64,000 nt of DNA from Halochromatium sp. (lineage in GTDB: Bacteria; Pseudomonadota; Gammaproteobacteria; Chromatiales; Chromatiaceae), in assembly GCA_010912705.1 (NCBI GenBank), contig POWB01000002.1, positions 124,001 through 188,000 on the forward strand, in the 5' to 3' direction. Below are positions 35,065-43,520 of the stretch, piece by piece (the stretch's first letter is position 1; every line of letters starts with the position of its first letter). Both the position numbers and the translations under genes were made by a program. The notes beneath the pieces are model-generated. The model was not told where the DNA came from, did not search any database, and saw nothing but the letters and a program-made list of their open reading frames with translations.

Positions 35065-35820
35065 ATGTCTGTGTTGGCAATCATTGGCGGTTCTGGCTTC
35101 GCGGCCTTGCCTGGCCTCGAGGTCGAGGAGAGCCGGCCTGTTGAGACCCGCTATGGGGCAACCTCAGCGTCCTTGATCCGCGGGCTGCTCAACGGGCAGC
35201 CGTTGTGCTTCCTGGCGCGCCACGGCGCTGAGCACCGGTTGGCGCCGCATCGAATCAATTACCGGGCCAACATCCAGGCGCTCGTCGATGCCGGCTGTTC
35301 GTCGGTGGTTGCTCTAGGTGCTGTTGGTGGCATTCATCCAAGCTGCCCGCCCGGCACCCTTTGCGTGCCGGATCAGCTCATCGACTACACCTATGGCCGG
35401 GTGCAAAGCTTCTACAATGATGAGGCTGATGGCGTTTGCCACGTTGACTTTAGCGAGCCCTACAGTCCAGTCCTGAGGCAGCAGCTGATAGCCGCGGCCG
35501 CGGTCGCCGAGACTCCGCTATATGAGGGTGGAACCTATGGCGTCAGCCAAGGACCTCGGCTTGAGACCGCGGCTGAGATACGCCGTATGGCGCGCGATGG
35601 CTGCGACTTGGTCGGTATGACAGCAATGCCAGAGGCTGCACTTGCCCGTGAGCGCGATCTCGACTACGCCACGCTTGCGTTTGTGGTCAATTGGGGCGCT
35701 GGTCTCAGTGATGAGGCGATCACCATGGATGCGATCAACGAGCAGATCGGCTGCTGTGCCGATGCCATCGGGCGCCTGTTAGCGGTCTTTGCCGAGCAAC
35801 GTGCTGCGCTGTCCGGCTAA
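35065..35820 (+). CDS. S-methyl-5'-thioinosine/thioadenosine phosphorylase family protein
   Basis: A 251-residue purine nucleoside phosphorylase of the MTAP/MTIP family: N-terminal LAIIGGSGFAALPGLE, RHGAEHRLAPHRINYRANI and QGPRLETAAEIRRM, then DLVGMTAMPEAALARE. It cleaves methylthio-nucleosides from polyamine or quorum-signal synthesis to a base and methylthioribose-1-phosphate. The position near nagZ and hpt is like the Pseudomonas methylthioinosine phosphorylase, which favours that substrate. The ATG at 35065 follows CAGGAG by 8 nt; upstream in-frame starts (e.g. 35035) are less likely. Confidence 0.9.
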   Translation: MSVLAIIGGSGFAALPGLEVEESRPVETRYGATSASLIRGLLNGQPLCFLARHGAEHRLAPHRINYRANIQALVDAGCSSVVALGAVGGIHPSCPPGTLCVPDQLIDYTYGRVQSFYNDEADGVCHVDFSEPYSPVLRQQLIAAAAVAETPLYEGGTYGVSQGPRLETAAEIRRMARDGCDLVGMTAMPEAALARERDLDYATLAFVVNWGAGLSDEAITMDAINEQIGCCADAIGRLLAVFAEQRAALSG

Positions 35821-35882
35821 GTCAGTACGAGTTTAGACTCATCCCCTCACACCCAACCAATACAACTTGCGGAGAAACAATC

Positions 35883-36734
35883 ATGGCCGACGACCAGGAG
35901 CAAACCCCGGTGGCAAATGCCGAGCCGAATCCAGCAGAAGAGCAGGCGAAGCCGCGCATGGGCTTTTTACCAAAACTGCTGCTGTGGAGCCTCGTGCTGC
36001 TATTTGGATTCCTTTATCTCGGTTCGCTCGAGCGGAGGTCCGGCGAGCCGATGACCCCGCTCACGAAGGAGACCGAAGAGCCTAAGGCTCCAGCGCAAGC
36101 GACGCCGGCTGCCGTGGTGCCATCTGCGAGCAGCCTCACCAGTGCGGTCAGTGAAGCAGCGCGTCCTAGGCCAGTCCCGGCCCAGCAAGCAGCCCCAGCT
36201 CCTCAGCCGACGGCGCCAGCGACTGTATCCAGTACTGCGGCTCCGGTTGCTACCCCAGATGTGAGCAAGCAAGAGGCAGAGGCCTTTGCTCAGGCAGTCA
36301 TGACCAAGAAGCCAGAGTCGGCGCCGACAGCGGTGTCGGCACCAAAACCGGCAAGTCAGGAGCCGATGGTGCAGAAAGCGCAGCAGCAGGTAAAAGCACC
36401 AGCGACCAGCATCCCAAGCCCGGCGACTCCATCCGTTCAGACTACGACCGATGCTGATGCCACAGCGCAGCCACAGCCGCAGCCGGCAAGTGCTACTAAC
36501 TGGGCAGCGAAGCAGCGTGCAGAGGCTGAGGCCTACTATGCCGAGCGTCGCCGTGAAGTCGAGCAGATGGCCCGCCAGCGCTGGGAGGCCATGCAGCAGC
36601 GACTGCAGCCAGCGCCTTGGCAAGCTGCCCCTGCGCCTTATGGGGCCTATGGACGTTGGCCAGCATCGCCAGCACCTGGCTACTATCAGGGACCGGCTAT
36701 GCCCAACACACCTTCATCATCGTCACCCAATTGA
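35883..36734 (+). CDS. Ala/Pro/Gln-rich single-pass membrane protein of unknown function
   Basis: A 283-residue protein. After about 22 polar residues a single hydrophobic helix (LPKLLLWSLVLLFGFLYLG) is followed by about 160 residues of Ala/Pro/Gln/Ser-rich linker, a charged helical segment (YYAERRREVEQMARQRWEAM) and a Pro/Tyr/Gly-rich tail ending in a Ser run. The topology suggests an N-terminal anchor and a long flexible periplasmic part, but no domain is recognised. GCGGAG precedes the ATG. The next genes are convergent, so it seems to be transcribed alone. Confidence 0.75.
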   Translation: MADDQEQTPVANAEPNPAEEQAKPRMGFLPKLLLWSLVLLFGFLYLGSLERRSGEPMTPLTKETEEPKAPAQATPAAVVPSASSLTSAVSEAARPRPVPAQQAAPAPQPTAPATVSSTAAPVATPDVSKQEAEAFAQAVMTKKPESAPTAVSAPKPASQEPMVQKAQQQVKAPATSIPSPATPSVQTTTDADATAQPQPQPASATNWAAKQRAEAEAYYAERRREVEQMARQRWEAMQQRLQPAPWQAAPAPYGAYGRWPASPAPGYYQGPAMPNTPSSSSPN

Positions 36735-36836
36735 TCCTGGAATGCGCGAATGCGGCTTGGCCCTTGCGGCCGGCCGCCCCAATGCAGGCACAGCATAGAT
36801 GGCGGTGTGGCTCCCAAGACAGCGATGCTGCTGCCG

Positions 36837-38012
36837 TTACTCCCAGCGGAATAGACGTGCTGCAATGCCGATTAAGATCGCTGCCATCGCGACGAGCAGC
36901 GCTAGCTGCGGTGCAATCTCTAGCAGACCCGCACCATCAATCATGACTGCTCGGGCACCAGCGACAAGATAGGTCAGCGGCATCAGGTTCGAAAGTGCTT
37001 GGGCAGCGGCGCTGGTGCCCTCCATCGAGTACCAAACACCAGAGAGTAAGAGCATCGGCCAGGAGATGAAATTGAGCAGTCCGTCGGCCAACTCCTCGGT
37101 GCGGAGTCTGGCGGCAACGATCAGACCCAAGCTGATCATGTTCAGCGCCCCTGCCATGTAGATAAGTATCAGCGCCAGATAAGAGCCCCGCATCGGGAAG
37201 TCGAGCAACAACAGCGCACCCGTGTAGACCACCAGGCTCGAGGCTAACACGACGATCAGCCACGATAGAATCTGGGCGATGAGGAATTCGAGCGGTGTCA
37301 AGGGCGTTGCCTTGAGACGACGCAAGACCCCATTCTTTCGGTAGCGGACAACGACCCAGCCAACCCCCCAGAGGCTGGAAAACATCAGGTTCATCGCGAG
37401 CACCCCGGGCACGGCCCAGTCGGCGTAGCTTAATGCCTCGCCGCTGGCGGTCTTGCGAACCGGTCCCTCTTTGATTGCCGGCTGCTGCTGATCTGGTAGG
37501 CCATGATTTGGCGCAGCGCCGCTGAGCGATCCCAGCAAGAGGCGCTCGGCGATCTTGCCATTTGCCGACTTCGGATTGATCCAATAGCGAACAGGGATAC
37601 CGGTATCCGCGCTGGTCTCAAGCAAGAGGTCGAGCTGATGCCGGGCAACCTTGGCGACGCCATCCGCTTGCTCCGTTATCGGAATCAGCTGGATGGTCTC
37701 GATGCTGAGGAAGTCGTTGAGCTGCGGCGCTGCCTGGTGCGAGCCGGGCGCATTCTGATCGTCGAGCAGACCGATCTTGAGCAGGGTTTGGCTATCTGCC
37801 CCAAAGATGAACGCGAAGGCAAGGATCATCATGACCGGCATCAAGATATTCCACATCAGGCCGGCGCTATCGCGGTAGAACTCGCGATTGCGGGCGATGA
37901 AGATCGCCTGGATGCGCCTCCAGCTTAGCCCAACAAGGGCATTAGGCCCGGCAGCTCGGCGCAGCCTAGAGCCAGCGTTCGGCGCCGTTACTTGTCTTGC
38001 ACCTGGCTTCAT
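36837..38012 (-). CDS. ABC-2 type exporter permease
   Basis: A 391-residue permease with one N-terminal helix (about 46-66), a large external loop, and five C-terminal helices; WRRIQAIFIARNREFYRDSAG and the C-terminal SGVWYSMEGTSAAAQALSNLMPL fit the ABC-2/YhhJ-type exporter family. Its partner ATPase gene is 9 bp upstream in the same operon. The substrate is unknown; such pairs export drugs, lipids or polysaccharides. Confidence 0.88.
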   Translation of the reverse strand: MKPGARQVTAPNAGSRLRRAAGPNALVGLSWRRIQAIFIARNREFYRDSAGLMWNILMPVMMILAFAFIFGADSQTLLKIGLLDDQNAPGSHQAAPQLNDFLSIETIQLIPITEQADGVAKVARHQLDLLLETSADTGIPVRYWINPKSANGKIAERLLLGSLSGAAPNHGLPDQQQPAIKEGPVRKTASGEALSYADWAVPGVLAMNLMFSSLWGVGWVVVRYRKNGVLRRLKATPLTPLEFLIAQILSWLIVVLASSLVVYTGALLLLDFPMRGSYLALILIYMAGALNMISLGLIVAARLRTEELADGLLNFISWPMLLLSGVWYSMEGTSAAAQALSNLMPLTYLVAGARAVMIDGAGLLEIAPQLALLVAMAAILIGIAARLFRWE

Positions 38013-38021
38013 CGTGTGGGA

Positions 38022-38909
38022 TCAGGCTCGGAGGCTGTGGCCGGTCAGTTTGAGAAAGAGGTCTTCGAGGCTCGGTCGGTCAACTCGTAAGTCGATGAGT
38101 GAGGCGCCATGACGCTCTAGCTCCTCGAGCGCGGCGGGAACCTCGTCGACATAGAGTTCGATGCTAGTATCGCGATGCTCAGCGTTGACCGGTAGGGGCC
38201 TGTCCTTTGGCCAGGCACTGCTCGGCAGTCGCAGGATGGCTGTTGGAAAGTGCTCGCGAACCAGATCGCTCGGCCGGCCTTGGATGAGAATGCGGCCATG
38301 ATCAACAATGGCAATCTCGTCGCAGAGACGCTCCGCCTCTTCCATGTAATGGGTGGTGATGAGGATCGTGGTGCCGCGCTCGCGAACGCGATCGATGAGC
38401 GCCCAGAAATTGCGCCTGGCCTGCGGGTCGAGGCCGGTGGTTGGCTCATCCAGAAAGACCAGGGTCGGGTCATTCACTAGGGCGATGGCTAGCAGCAGAC
38501 GCTGGCGCTGACCGCCGGAGAGCTTGCGCGTGTCGCGCGCGAGGATCTCGTGCAGATGGCAAAGCTGGATCAGCTCGTCGAGATCAGTGTGGCGCTGATA
38601 GAGGGCGACGAACATCGCCAAGGACTCGCGGACGGTTTGGAAGTCTTGCAGCGAGGTCGCTTGGAACTGAATGCCAATCTGTTCGCGGAAATCGCGGTCG
38701 AGGGGCTGGCCGCGAAACAGGACGCGCCCTGCCGTCGGTGTCTGGATGCCCTCGAGGATCTCGAGGGTGGTGGTTTTGCCGGCGCCGTTTGGACCCAGCA
38801 AACCGAAACATTGGCCGGCTTGGACGCCGAAGCTGATGCCGTCGACGGCGCGCACGCCTGGAAACTGCTTGATGAGCCTTTCTGCGGCGAGGAGAACCTG
38901 GTGTGTCAT
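38022..38909 (-). CDS. ABC transporter ATP-binding protein (DrrA/CcmA-like)
   Basis: About 295 residues. Walker A GPNGAGKTTT, Q-loop QFQATSL, signature LSGGQRQRLLLA, Walker B LVFLDEPTTGLDPQ and the H-loop ITTHYMEEAERL are intact; a C-terminal DUF4162-like region follows. The ATP motor of the exporter encoded 9 bp downstream. Start uncertain: ATG 38909 puts the family N-terminus near residue 5; GTG 38978 would add 23 polar residues. Confidence 0.9.
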   Translation of the reverse strand: MTHQVLLAAERLIKQFPGVRAVDGISFGVQAGQCFGLLGPNGAGKTTTLEILEGIQTPTAGRVLFRGQPLDRDFREQIGIQFQATSLQDFQTVRESLAMFVALYQRHTDLDELIQLCHLHEILARDTRKLSGGQRQRLLLAIALVNDPTLVFLDEPTTGLDPQARRNFWALIDRVRERGTTILITTHYMEEAERLCDEIAIVDHGRILIQGRPSDLVREHFPTAILRLPSSAWPKDRPLPVNAEHRDTSIELYVDEVPAALEELERHGASLIDLRVDRPSLEDLFLKLTGHSLRA

Positions 38910-39072
38910 CGGGCTCAGCGGCAGGATGGCATGTTGAGGGGATTCTGCTGGTTTATTATTGGGCCTGTTGTTGGGCACATCCTTGTGCCAACACCGAGGC
39001 TGAGCGCGCTGAAGTCTGACGGATCGAAAATAGGCTAATCAGTCATCTCAGGCCATCTCGCCTCGCTGCAGA

Positions 39073-39273
39073 TTATTTCTTGTCGTTCTTGGTGGTGTCG
39101 ATCCCGAGCGGCATGTAAGCCGCGCAGGTGCCAAGGTAGGCGGTTGCGAGCAGGACGAGTCCGACCAGGCTGAGCCACCAGGGACCGCCGAGGATGCTGA
39201 TCAAGACCAGGACGCCGGCGGCGGCGTAGCGGATGTTGCGATCAGTTTGGCCGACATTCTTAACGAGGTTCAT
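39073..39273 (-). CDS. DUF2892 (YgaP-type transmembrane) small membrane protein
   Basis: A 66-residue protein with two membrane helices. The N-terminal NVGQTDRNIRYAAAG and the Cys-containing YLGTCAAYMPLGI are hallmarks of DUF2892, which in E. coli YgaP is fused to a rhodanese domain and here stands alone. The true start is ATG 39273 with GGAG 6 nt upstream; the longer frame begins at 39285. It may take part in sulfur transfer near the membrane, an inference from domain association. Confidence 0.85.
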   Translation of the reverse strand: MNLVKNVGQTDRNIRYAAAGVLVLISILGGPWWLSLVGLVLLATAYLGTCAAYMPLGIDTTKNDKK

Positions 39274-39602
39274 CGTGAGCTCCAAAGGGTTGATAGTCGA
39301 AGTTTCATGACGCTGGCGGCTGCGCCCTGATCGAGGGTTGGGTCGCGGCTGCCTTGACAGGGTTGTGAGGTAGATGGGGACGATGGCGTCGAGTTTCCCG
39401 CATCTGGACCGATGCCGAGGACCATGCCAGTGAAAGCGCAGTTGACCGCCGTCGCAGCCACCGCGTGAAAGCTTATTATATGAGTAGGCTCTTGATGTGG
39501 GCGTTGCGATTGGACAATCGATGCTGGGAATTCAGGGCCTTTGTCCGTGAGACTGGTTATCCTGAGTGGTCGCGCCGTTGTCAGATCGTTCTAAGACTCG
39601 TC
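39274..39602. other. Intergenic/leader region before the DegS-like protease
   Basis: About 329 bp. The protease frame is open back to 39465 (GTG; ATG 39480), so the right half may be coding. A TTATTATAT stretch near 39473-39481 could be a -10 box for the protease gene. No RNA gene or repeat was recognised. Confidence 0.35.
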
Positions 39603-40730
39603 ATGCACGGATTCCAGTTGTCCCGCGCCCTGTTTTGGGCGGTGATCGCCTTTCTTGCGCTGCTCGCGTTCCGGCCCTGGATCGAGGGCTGGCTGATCGA
39701 GCACGAGGCGACACCACGACCAGTCACAGCGCGAGGTGAGCTCGCGGCCGATGAGCAGGCGACGATCGCGATCTTTGAGGCGGTCAGTCCATCGGTGGTG
39801 TTCATTACCACCACCGAGGAGCTGGTCAATCCCTGGATGCGTGATCCGAACGCCGTGCGTCACGGGACCGGCTCGGGCTTCGTCTGGGATGGCCAACGGC
39901 ATATCGTGACCAACTGGCATGTCGTTGCCGAGGCGAGCGCGGCTTGGGTGCGGCTGGCCGATCAGCGCAACTTCCGCGCCGAGCTGATCGGCAAGAGTCC
40001 GGCGCATGATCTCGCGGTGCTGCGCATCAGCGGTGCCTGGCAGGCGCCGGAGCCGGTGATGATCGGTCGCAGCGCTGATCTGCGGGTTGGCCAGAAGGTG
40101 TTTGCGATCGGCAATCCATTCGGCTTCGATTACAGTCTGACCACCGGTGTCGTCTCGGCCCTCGACCGCACCATCTACAATGAGCGCTCTGGCGAGATCC
40201 GCGGGCTGATCCAGACCGATGCGGCGATCAATCCGGGCAACTCAGGCGGACCGTTGATCGATAGTGCAGGCCGGCTGATCGGCATCAATACTGCCATCTT
40301 CAGTACCTCGGGTACCTTCAGTGGGATCGGTTTCGCGGTGCCGGTGGATACGATCAATCGCGTTGTGCCGCAGTTGATCGCGCATGGCCGGTATATCCGG
40401 CCGCGGATCGGGATTACCGCGGACGATGCCGTCAGCCGACCGATCCTGAGGCAGCTTGGGGTTGAGGGTGTCTTGGTGCTCGGGGTCGGGCCAGGCTCGC
40501 CGGCCGCTGTCGCCGGCCTCCTCGAGACGCGTGTCAGCGCGGCAGGTGAGATCCTGCCGGGGGACATCATCCAGCGTCTGCAGGGTCAGCCGGTGACTGA
40601 GATGGCGGACCTAATCGAGATCCTCGAGGGTTATCAGGTAGGTGACCGCGTGACGCTTGCGATCTTGCGAGATGGGCGCCCGTTAGAGGTGGCGCTCCAT
40701 CTCGGTGGTGAGTCCCTGCGTTGGGACTGA
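39603..40730 (+). CDS. DegS/AlgW-like periplasmic serine protease (trypsin + PDZ), membrane-anchored
   Basis: 375 residues from ATG 39603. One N-terminal anchor (LFWAVIAFLALLAF), an S1C trypsin domain with His in VTNWHVV, Asp in HDLAVL and Ser in NPGNSGGPLID, and one C-terminal PDZ domain (about 280-365). This is the DegS/AlgW class that cleaves an anti-sigma factor in envelope stress. The frame extends upstream to 39465, but the family has its anchor within the first about 30 residues, which favours 39603; no start has a good Shine-Dalgarno sequence. The convergent FmdB-type gene follows. Confidence 0.88.
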   Translation: MHGFQLSRALFWAVIAFLALLAFRPWIEGWLIEHEATPRPVTARGELAADEQATIAIFEAVSPSVVFITTTEELVNPWMRDPNAVRHGTGSGFVWDGQRHIVTNWHVVAEASAAWVRLADQRNFRAELIGKSPAHDLAVLRISGAWQAPEPVMIGRSADLRVGQKVFAIGNPFGFDYSLTTGVVSALDRTIYNERSGEIRGLIQTDAAINPGNSGGPLIDSAGRLIGINTAIFSTSGTFSGIGFAVPVDTINRVVPQLIAHGRYIRPRIGITADDAVSRPILRQLGVEGVLVLGVGPGSPAAVAGLLETRVSAAGEILPGDIIQRLQGQPVTEMADLIEILEGYQVGDRVTLAILRDGRPLEVALHLGGESLRWD

Positions 40731-40774
40731 GCGCTGTGCCTTAGGTGCGGCGTTCAGTCCCACGGCTGCTGCCT

Positions 40775-41038
40775 TTAGTCGAAGCCGCAGACACCGGTTG
40801 GGCAGCAGCCGCCGGCACCGCAGGCGGGGGCTGGCGCATGACCACTGCCCAGAGCGCTGCTTGAGATCAGGTTGCCGCCAGTGGCCATGCGGCTAACCGG
40901 GGTCGATGCAGGGGTGTCGCCGCAAGGGATGGCTGCGCGCTCGCAGAGTTCCCCCCAGGTGCTGATGGTGTCGCTCATGCGGTGATTGACCTCAACCACG
41001 CGGCCATTGGTGTCGCAACGATAGTCATAGGTTGGCAT
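40775..41038 (-). CDS. FmdB-type zinc-ribbon protein with Cys-rich tail
   Basis: An 87-residue protein beginning MPTYDYRCDTNG, the FmdB/CxxC_CXXC regulatory family start. The second Cys pair of a normal FmdB ribbon is displaced: the only later Cys are in GELCERAAIPCG and in a C-terminal cluster ACGAGGCCPTGVCGF. FmdB-like proteins have been linked to metal-dependent regulation. GGAG lies 9 nt before the ATG. The Cys-rich end could bind a metal or iron-sulfur cluster. Confidence 0.82.
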   Translation of the reverse strand: MPTYDYRCDTNGRVVEVNHRMSDTISTWGELCERAAIPCGDTPASTPVSRMATGGNLISSSALGSGHAPAPACGAGGCCPTGVCGFD

Positions 41039-41113
41039 GATAGGGATCTCCGTATATCGAAGTTTGCTGATATACCCAGATTATACCAATCGGTGGCCAA
41101 CATTCGACAGTGC

Positions 41114-41680
41114 TCAATCGCTCAGGTTAGCCTCTAGTTGGGCGAGCCAGAGCCGAGCGCGCAGCCCGAAGCCTGTGGTATAGCCAACTCGGCGGAAGCG
41201 GATCTGACCGCCGCGATCGATGATGAAGCTGGCTGGGACGGCCTGGACTCCCCAGCGCCGAGCGATGTCGCCATTCGGGTCGGCGATTACCTGCAGGTCG
41301 AGTGCTCGCTCGCTGAGATAGCGGCGGATCTCTTCGGCACTGCCTGATTGCATGGCCACCGTGATCACCTCATAGTCTGCGCTAAGTGCCTCGATACTGC
41401 CTTCTTCGAGCTTGCAAATGGGGCACCAACTGGCCCAGAAATGGACCAACCTCGGCCGGTCCGCAGGCAGGCTGAGGTCGATCGGCTCCAAGGTCTCGAT
41501 GGCCTGACCGCTGAGCGCAGGCGCTAACCCGTCGGCGAGTGGCCTGGCCTTGTACCAGTGCACCCCGGCAAGCAGGATGAGGACGAGCGCGATCTCGAGC
41601 CCCCAACGGCGCAGGCGTTGACCCCAGCTCGGCTTGCGCTTGCCGTTTGGCACCTGGCTATCGCTGCTTGATGTTTGCAT
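41114..41680 (-). CDS. TlpA/ScsD-like thioredoxin-fold disulfide oxidoreductase, membrane-anchored
   Basis: A 188-residue protein with a basic N-terminus, one anchor helix (LEIALVLILLAGVHWY) and a periplasmic thioredoxin domain with WASWCPICK as the active site and the cis-Pro loop VQAVPASFI. It probably reduces or isomerises disulfides in periplasmic or cytochrome c proteins. It follows the FmdB-type gene on the same strand with 75 bp between. Confidence 0.9.
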   Translation of the reverse strand: MQTSSSDSQVPNGKRKPSWGQRLRRWGLEIALVLILLAGVHWYKARPLADGLAPALSGQAIETLEPIDLSLPADRPRLVHFWASWCPICKLEEGSIEALSADYEVITVAMQSGSAEEIRRYLSERALDLQVIADPNGDIARRWGVQAVPASFIIDRGGQIRFRRVGYTTGFGLRARLWLAQLEANLSD

Positions 41681-41730
41681 GGTTAATGGCGCCGCTTGCT
41701 CGCCGGTCGTCTAGCCTGGATATTGCAAGA

Positions 41731-41880
41731 ATCTCACGCGAAGACGCGAAGACGCGAAGGAAACCAAGCGCTTGGACAGGTTTTTTTAATCTGATGCATC
41801 GTTTGCGACAAACAGCACTCAGGTCAACTTTTGGCCACAAGACCCGTATTCTTCGCGTTCTTCGCGGCTTCGCGTGAAAC
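41731..41880. mobile_element. MITE-like element with 30-bp terminal inverted repeats
   Basis: About 150 bp bounded by inverted repeats: left arm 41731-41760 (CTCACGCGAAGACGCGAAG core) and right arm 41851-41880, whose reverse complement begins TTTCACGCGAAGCCGCGAAG. The arms hold a GCGAAGA periodic core. The 90-bp interior has no gene. The sequence type (CACGCGAAGACGCGAAG) is a widely dispersed bacterial repeat, often mis-annotated as a protein with SREDAKTRR. The whole lies in the 333-bp gap between the TlpA-like and rhodanese genes; the remainder of the gap is unremarkable. Confidence 0.8.
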
Positions 41881-42013
41881 ATTCGGGCTAGTTGCATGCT
41901 TTGGTTGTGCATTCTAAACATCACTTGATGTTGCCGTGAGCGTTGTTGCCGGATGCAGGCTTACGCGTCTGCCGACTTGATCTGAACTTTAAATCTAGAT
42001 AAAGGGCGTTGTT

Positions 42014-42703
42014 ATGCCATTATCGATGCTGTCGCTCATCCTGATGGTCTTGTGCAGTGCCGGGTCGGCGCAGGCCGCCAAGCCAAGCGATGGGCTCTTC
42101 GATCTTGATGCGCTCGAGGTCAAGATCGCGCCCGATCTGCCCTATGTCGAGCTTTCACAGGGAGACGAAAAGGTGCTGCTGATGCGCCATCAAGACCCTG
42201 ATCATCGCATCGTACCGCCCTATGAGAAGACAGCTCGGCCCTGCCCGCCTTATTGTGTGCAGCCGATGCAATTAGCCCCTGGGGTGGAGACCATCGGTGA
42301 ACTCGAGCTCATCGAGTACCTGCAGCGCGCTGCCGCTGAGGTCAGTGATGTGCTGGTGATCGACTCGCGGACGCCAGACTGGGTAGAGCGGGGGACCATT
42401 CCAGGCAGTCTGAACATCCCCTACACCGAGCTTGATCCCGCCTATGCCAAGCCGGCGCAGATCGCGGAGCTTTTGCAGTTTGAATTCGGCGCTGTCGCCG
42501 CTGATGGACTCTGGGACTTCGAGAACGTCAAGACCCTGGTGTTCTTCTGCAATGGCGCTTGGTGCGGCCAGTCGCCGACCAATATCAAGGCGCTGCTCGG
42601 TCTTGGCTATCCGGCGCACAAGCTCAAGTGGTATCGCGGTGGCATGCAGGCTTGGGAGCAGCTTGGCCTGACCACGGTCAGCTCAGACGCTACATTAGAC
42701 TGA
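42014..42703 (+). CDS. Periplasmic rhodanese-domain protein
   Basis: A 229-residue exported protein. A signal peptide (SMLSLILMVLCSAGSAQA) precedes a single rhodanese domain (about 95-220) with the active-site Cys in FFCNGAWCGQSP; a Cys pair in ARPCPPYCVQP lies before it. It would carry sulfane sulfur or oxidise/transfer sulfur in the periplasm. The unusual loop CNGAWCGQ has two Cys. The 3' end overlaps the convergent solute-binding gene by 14 bp. The neighbourhood is rich in sulfur genes. Confidence 0.88.
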   Translation: MPLSMLSLILMVLCSAGSAQAAKPSDGLFDLDALEVKIAPDLPYVELSQGDEKVLLMRHQDPDHRIVPPYEKTARPCPPYCVQPMQLAPGVETIGELELIEYLQRAAAEVSDVLVIDSRTPDWVERGTIPGSLNIPYTELDPAYAKPAQIAELLQFEFGAVAADGLWDFENVKTLVFFCNGAWCGQSPTNIKALLGLGYPAHKLKWYRGGMQAWEQLGLTTVSSDATLD

Positions 42704-43505
42704 ATCCATCCTTGATGCGGATCTGGAGTGGTATCCAGCGTTGGATGATGCGCTCAAGCCGACCTGAGGCGCGCCAGCTCTTGAGCACTCGGTCAAGATC
42801 ACGGCGCAATTGGGTGTCCTCGGTGCGCATGACGAATCGCCAATGTTCGATGCTGAGGGCTTGAAAGAGGGGGGTGAGCTCGGTTTCATGGGGATTGGCA
42901 GCCAGTGCCCAAGCGGTCGTCGCCGCGTGGATGAAGATGGCGATCTCGCCAGCACGTAGGGCGATCAGACCTGCGTTAGCGTCGGCAAACGGGACCCGTT
43001 CAGCACGGGGCAGTTGCGCCTGCACGAGCCGGGCGCCAGGGCTGCCGCGCTGATAGCCAACCCGCTCAGCAGTGAGCTTTAGGTCGATCAGACGCGGGAA
43101 GCGGCCTAGGTCATCCGTGCGAATGATCGCCATCTGGCCGCTGTCGAGCACCGGCTTGCTGCTGCTGAGGCCAAGGGCGGCAAGCTCCGCGCTCGGTAGC
43201 CCAGAGAGCAAGAGGTCAATGCGGCCACCACGCAAGGCGTCGATCAGCTTCGGCTCCGGCAACGCGTATAGGTTGAGCTGAAGCTTGAGCGCCGCGGCCA
43301 AGGCGCGCGCTAGGTCGACCTCCAGCCCCTGCACGACGCCTTCGCGCTTGAAGGCGAGTGGCGGGCTGTCGGGGCTGATCGCGAAGGCGAGTGTCGCTGG
43401 GGTCGTTGCAGCGGCGATTGAATGGCTTAGGATAAGCAGGAAGAGCATGACCAGTGCCGTCGCGCGGAATTGTCCGCCCCGCAAATCGGCGCCAGAGGCT
43501 CCCAT
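42690..43505 (-). CDS. Periplasmic amino-acid-type solute-binding protein (SBP family 3)
   Basis: A 271-residue protein with an N-terminal hydrophobic export signal (ALVMLFLLILSHSIAAA) and an SBP_bac_3 fold: FAISPDSPPLAFKREGVVQGLEVDLARAL and LIDALRGGRIDLLLSGLP. No permease or ATPase gene is adjacent, so it may be an orphan binding or sensor protein. It lies 15 bp after cysG and is probably co-transcribed. Confidence 0.82.
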   Translation of the reverse strand: MGASGADLRGGQFRATALVMLFLLILSHSIAAATTPATLAFAISPDSPPLAFKREGVVQGLEVDLARALAAALKLQLNLYALPEPKLIDALRGGRIDLLLSGLPSAELAALGLSSSKPVLDSGQMAIIRTDDLGRFPRLIDLKLTAERVGYQRGSPGARLVQAQLPRAERVPFADANAGLIALRAGEIAIFIHAATTAWALAANPHETELTPLFQALSIEHWRFVMRTEDTQLRRDLDRVLKSWRASGRLERIIQRWIPLQIRIKDGFSLM

Positions 43506-43520
43506 CGATGGCTTGTGCGC

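Noticed and set aside
41647-41877. 76-codon frame containing SREDAKTRR and VLRGFA
   Set aside because: It is the translation of the MITE-like element's inverted arms, a known type of false gene, with no ribosome-binding site.
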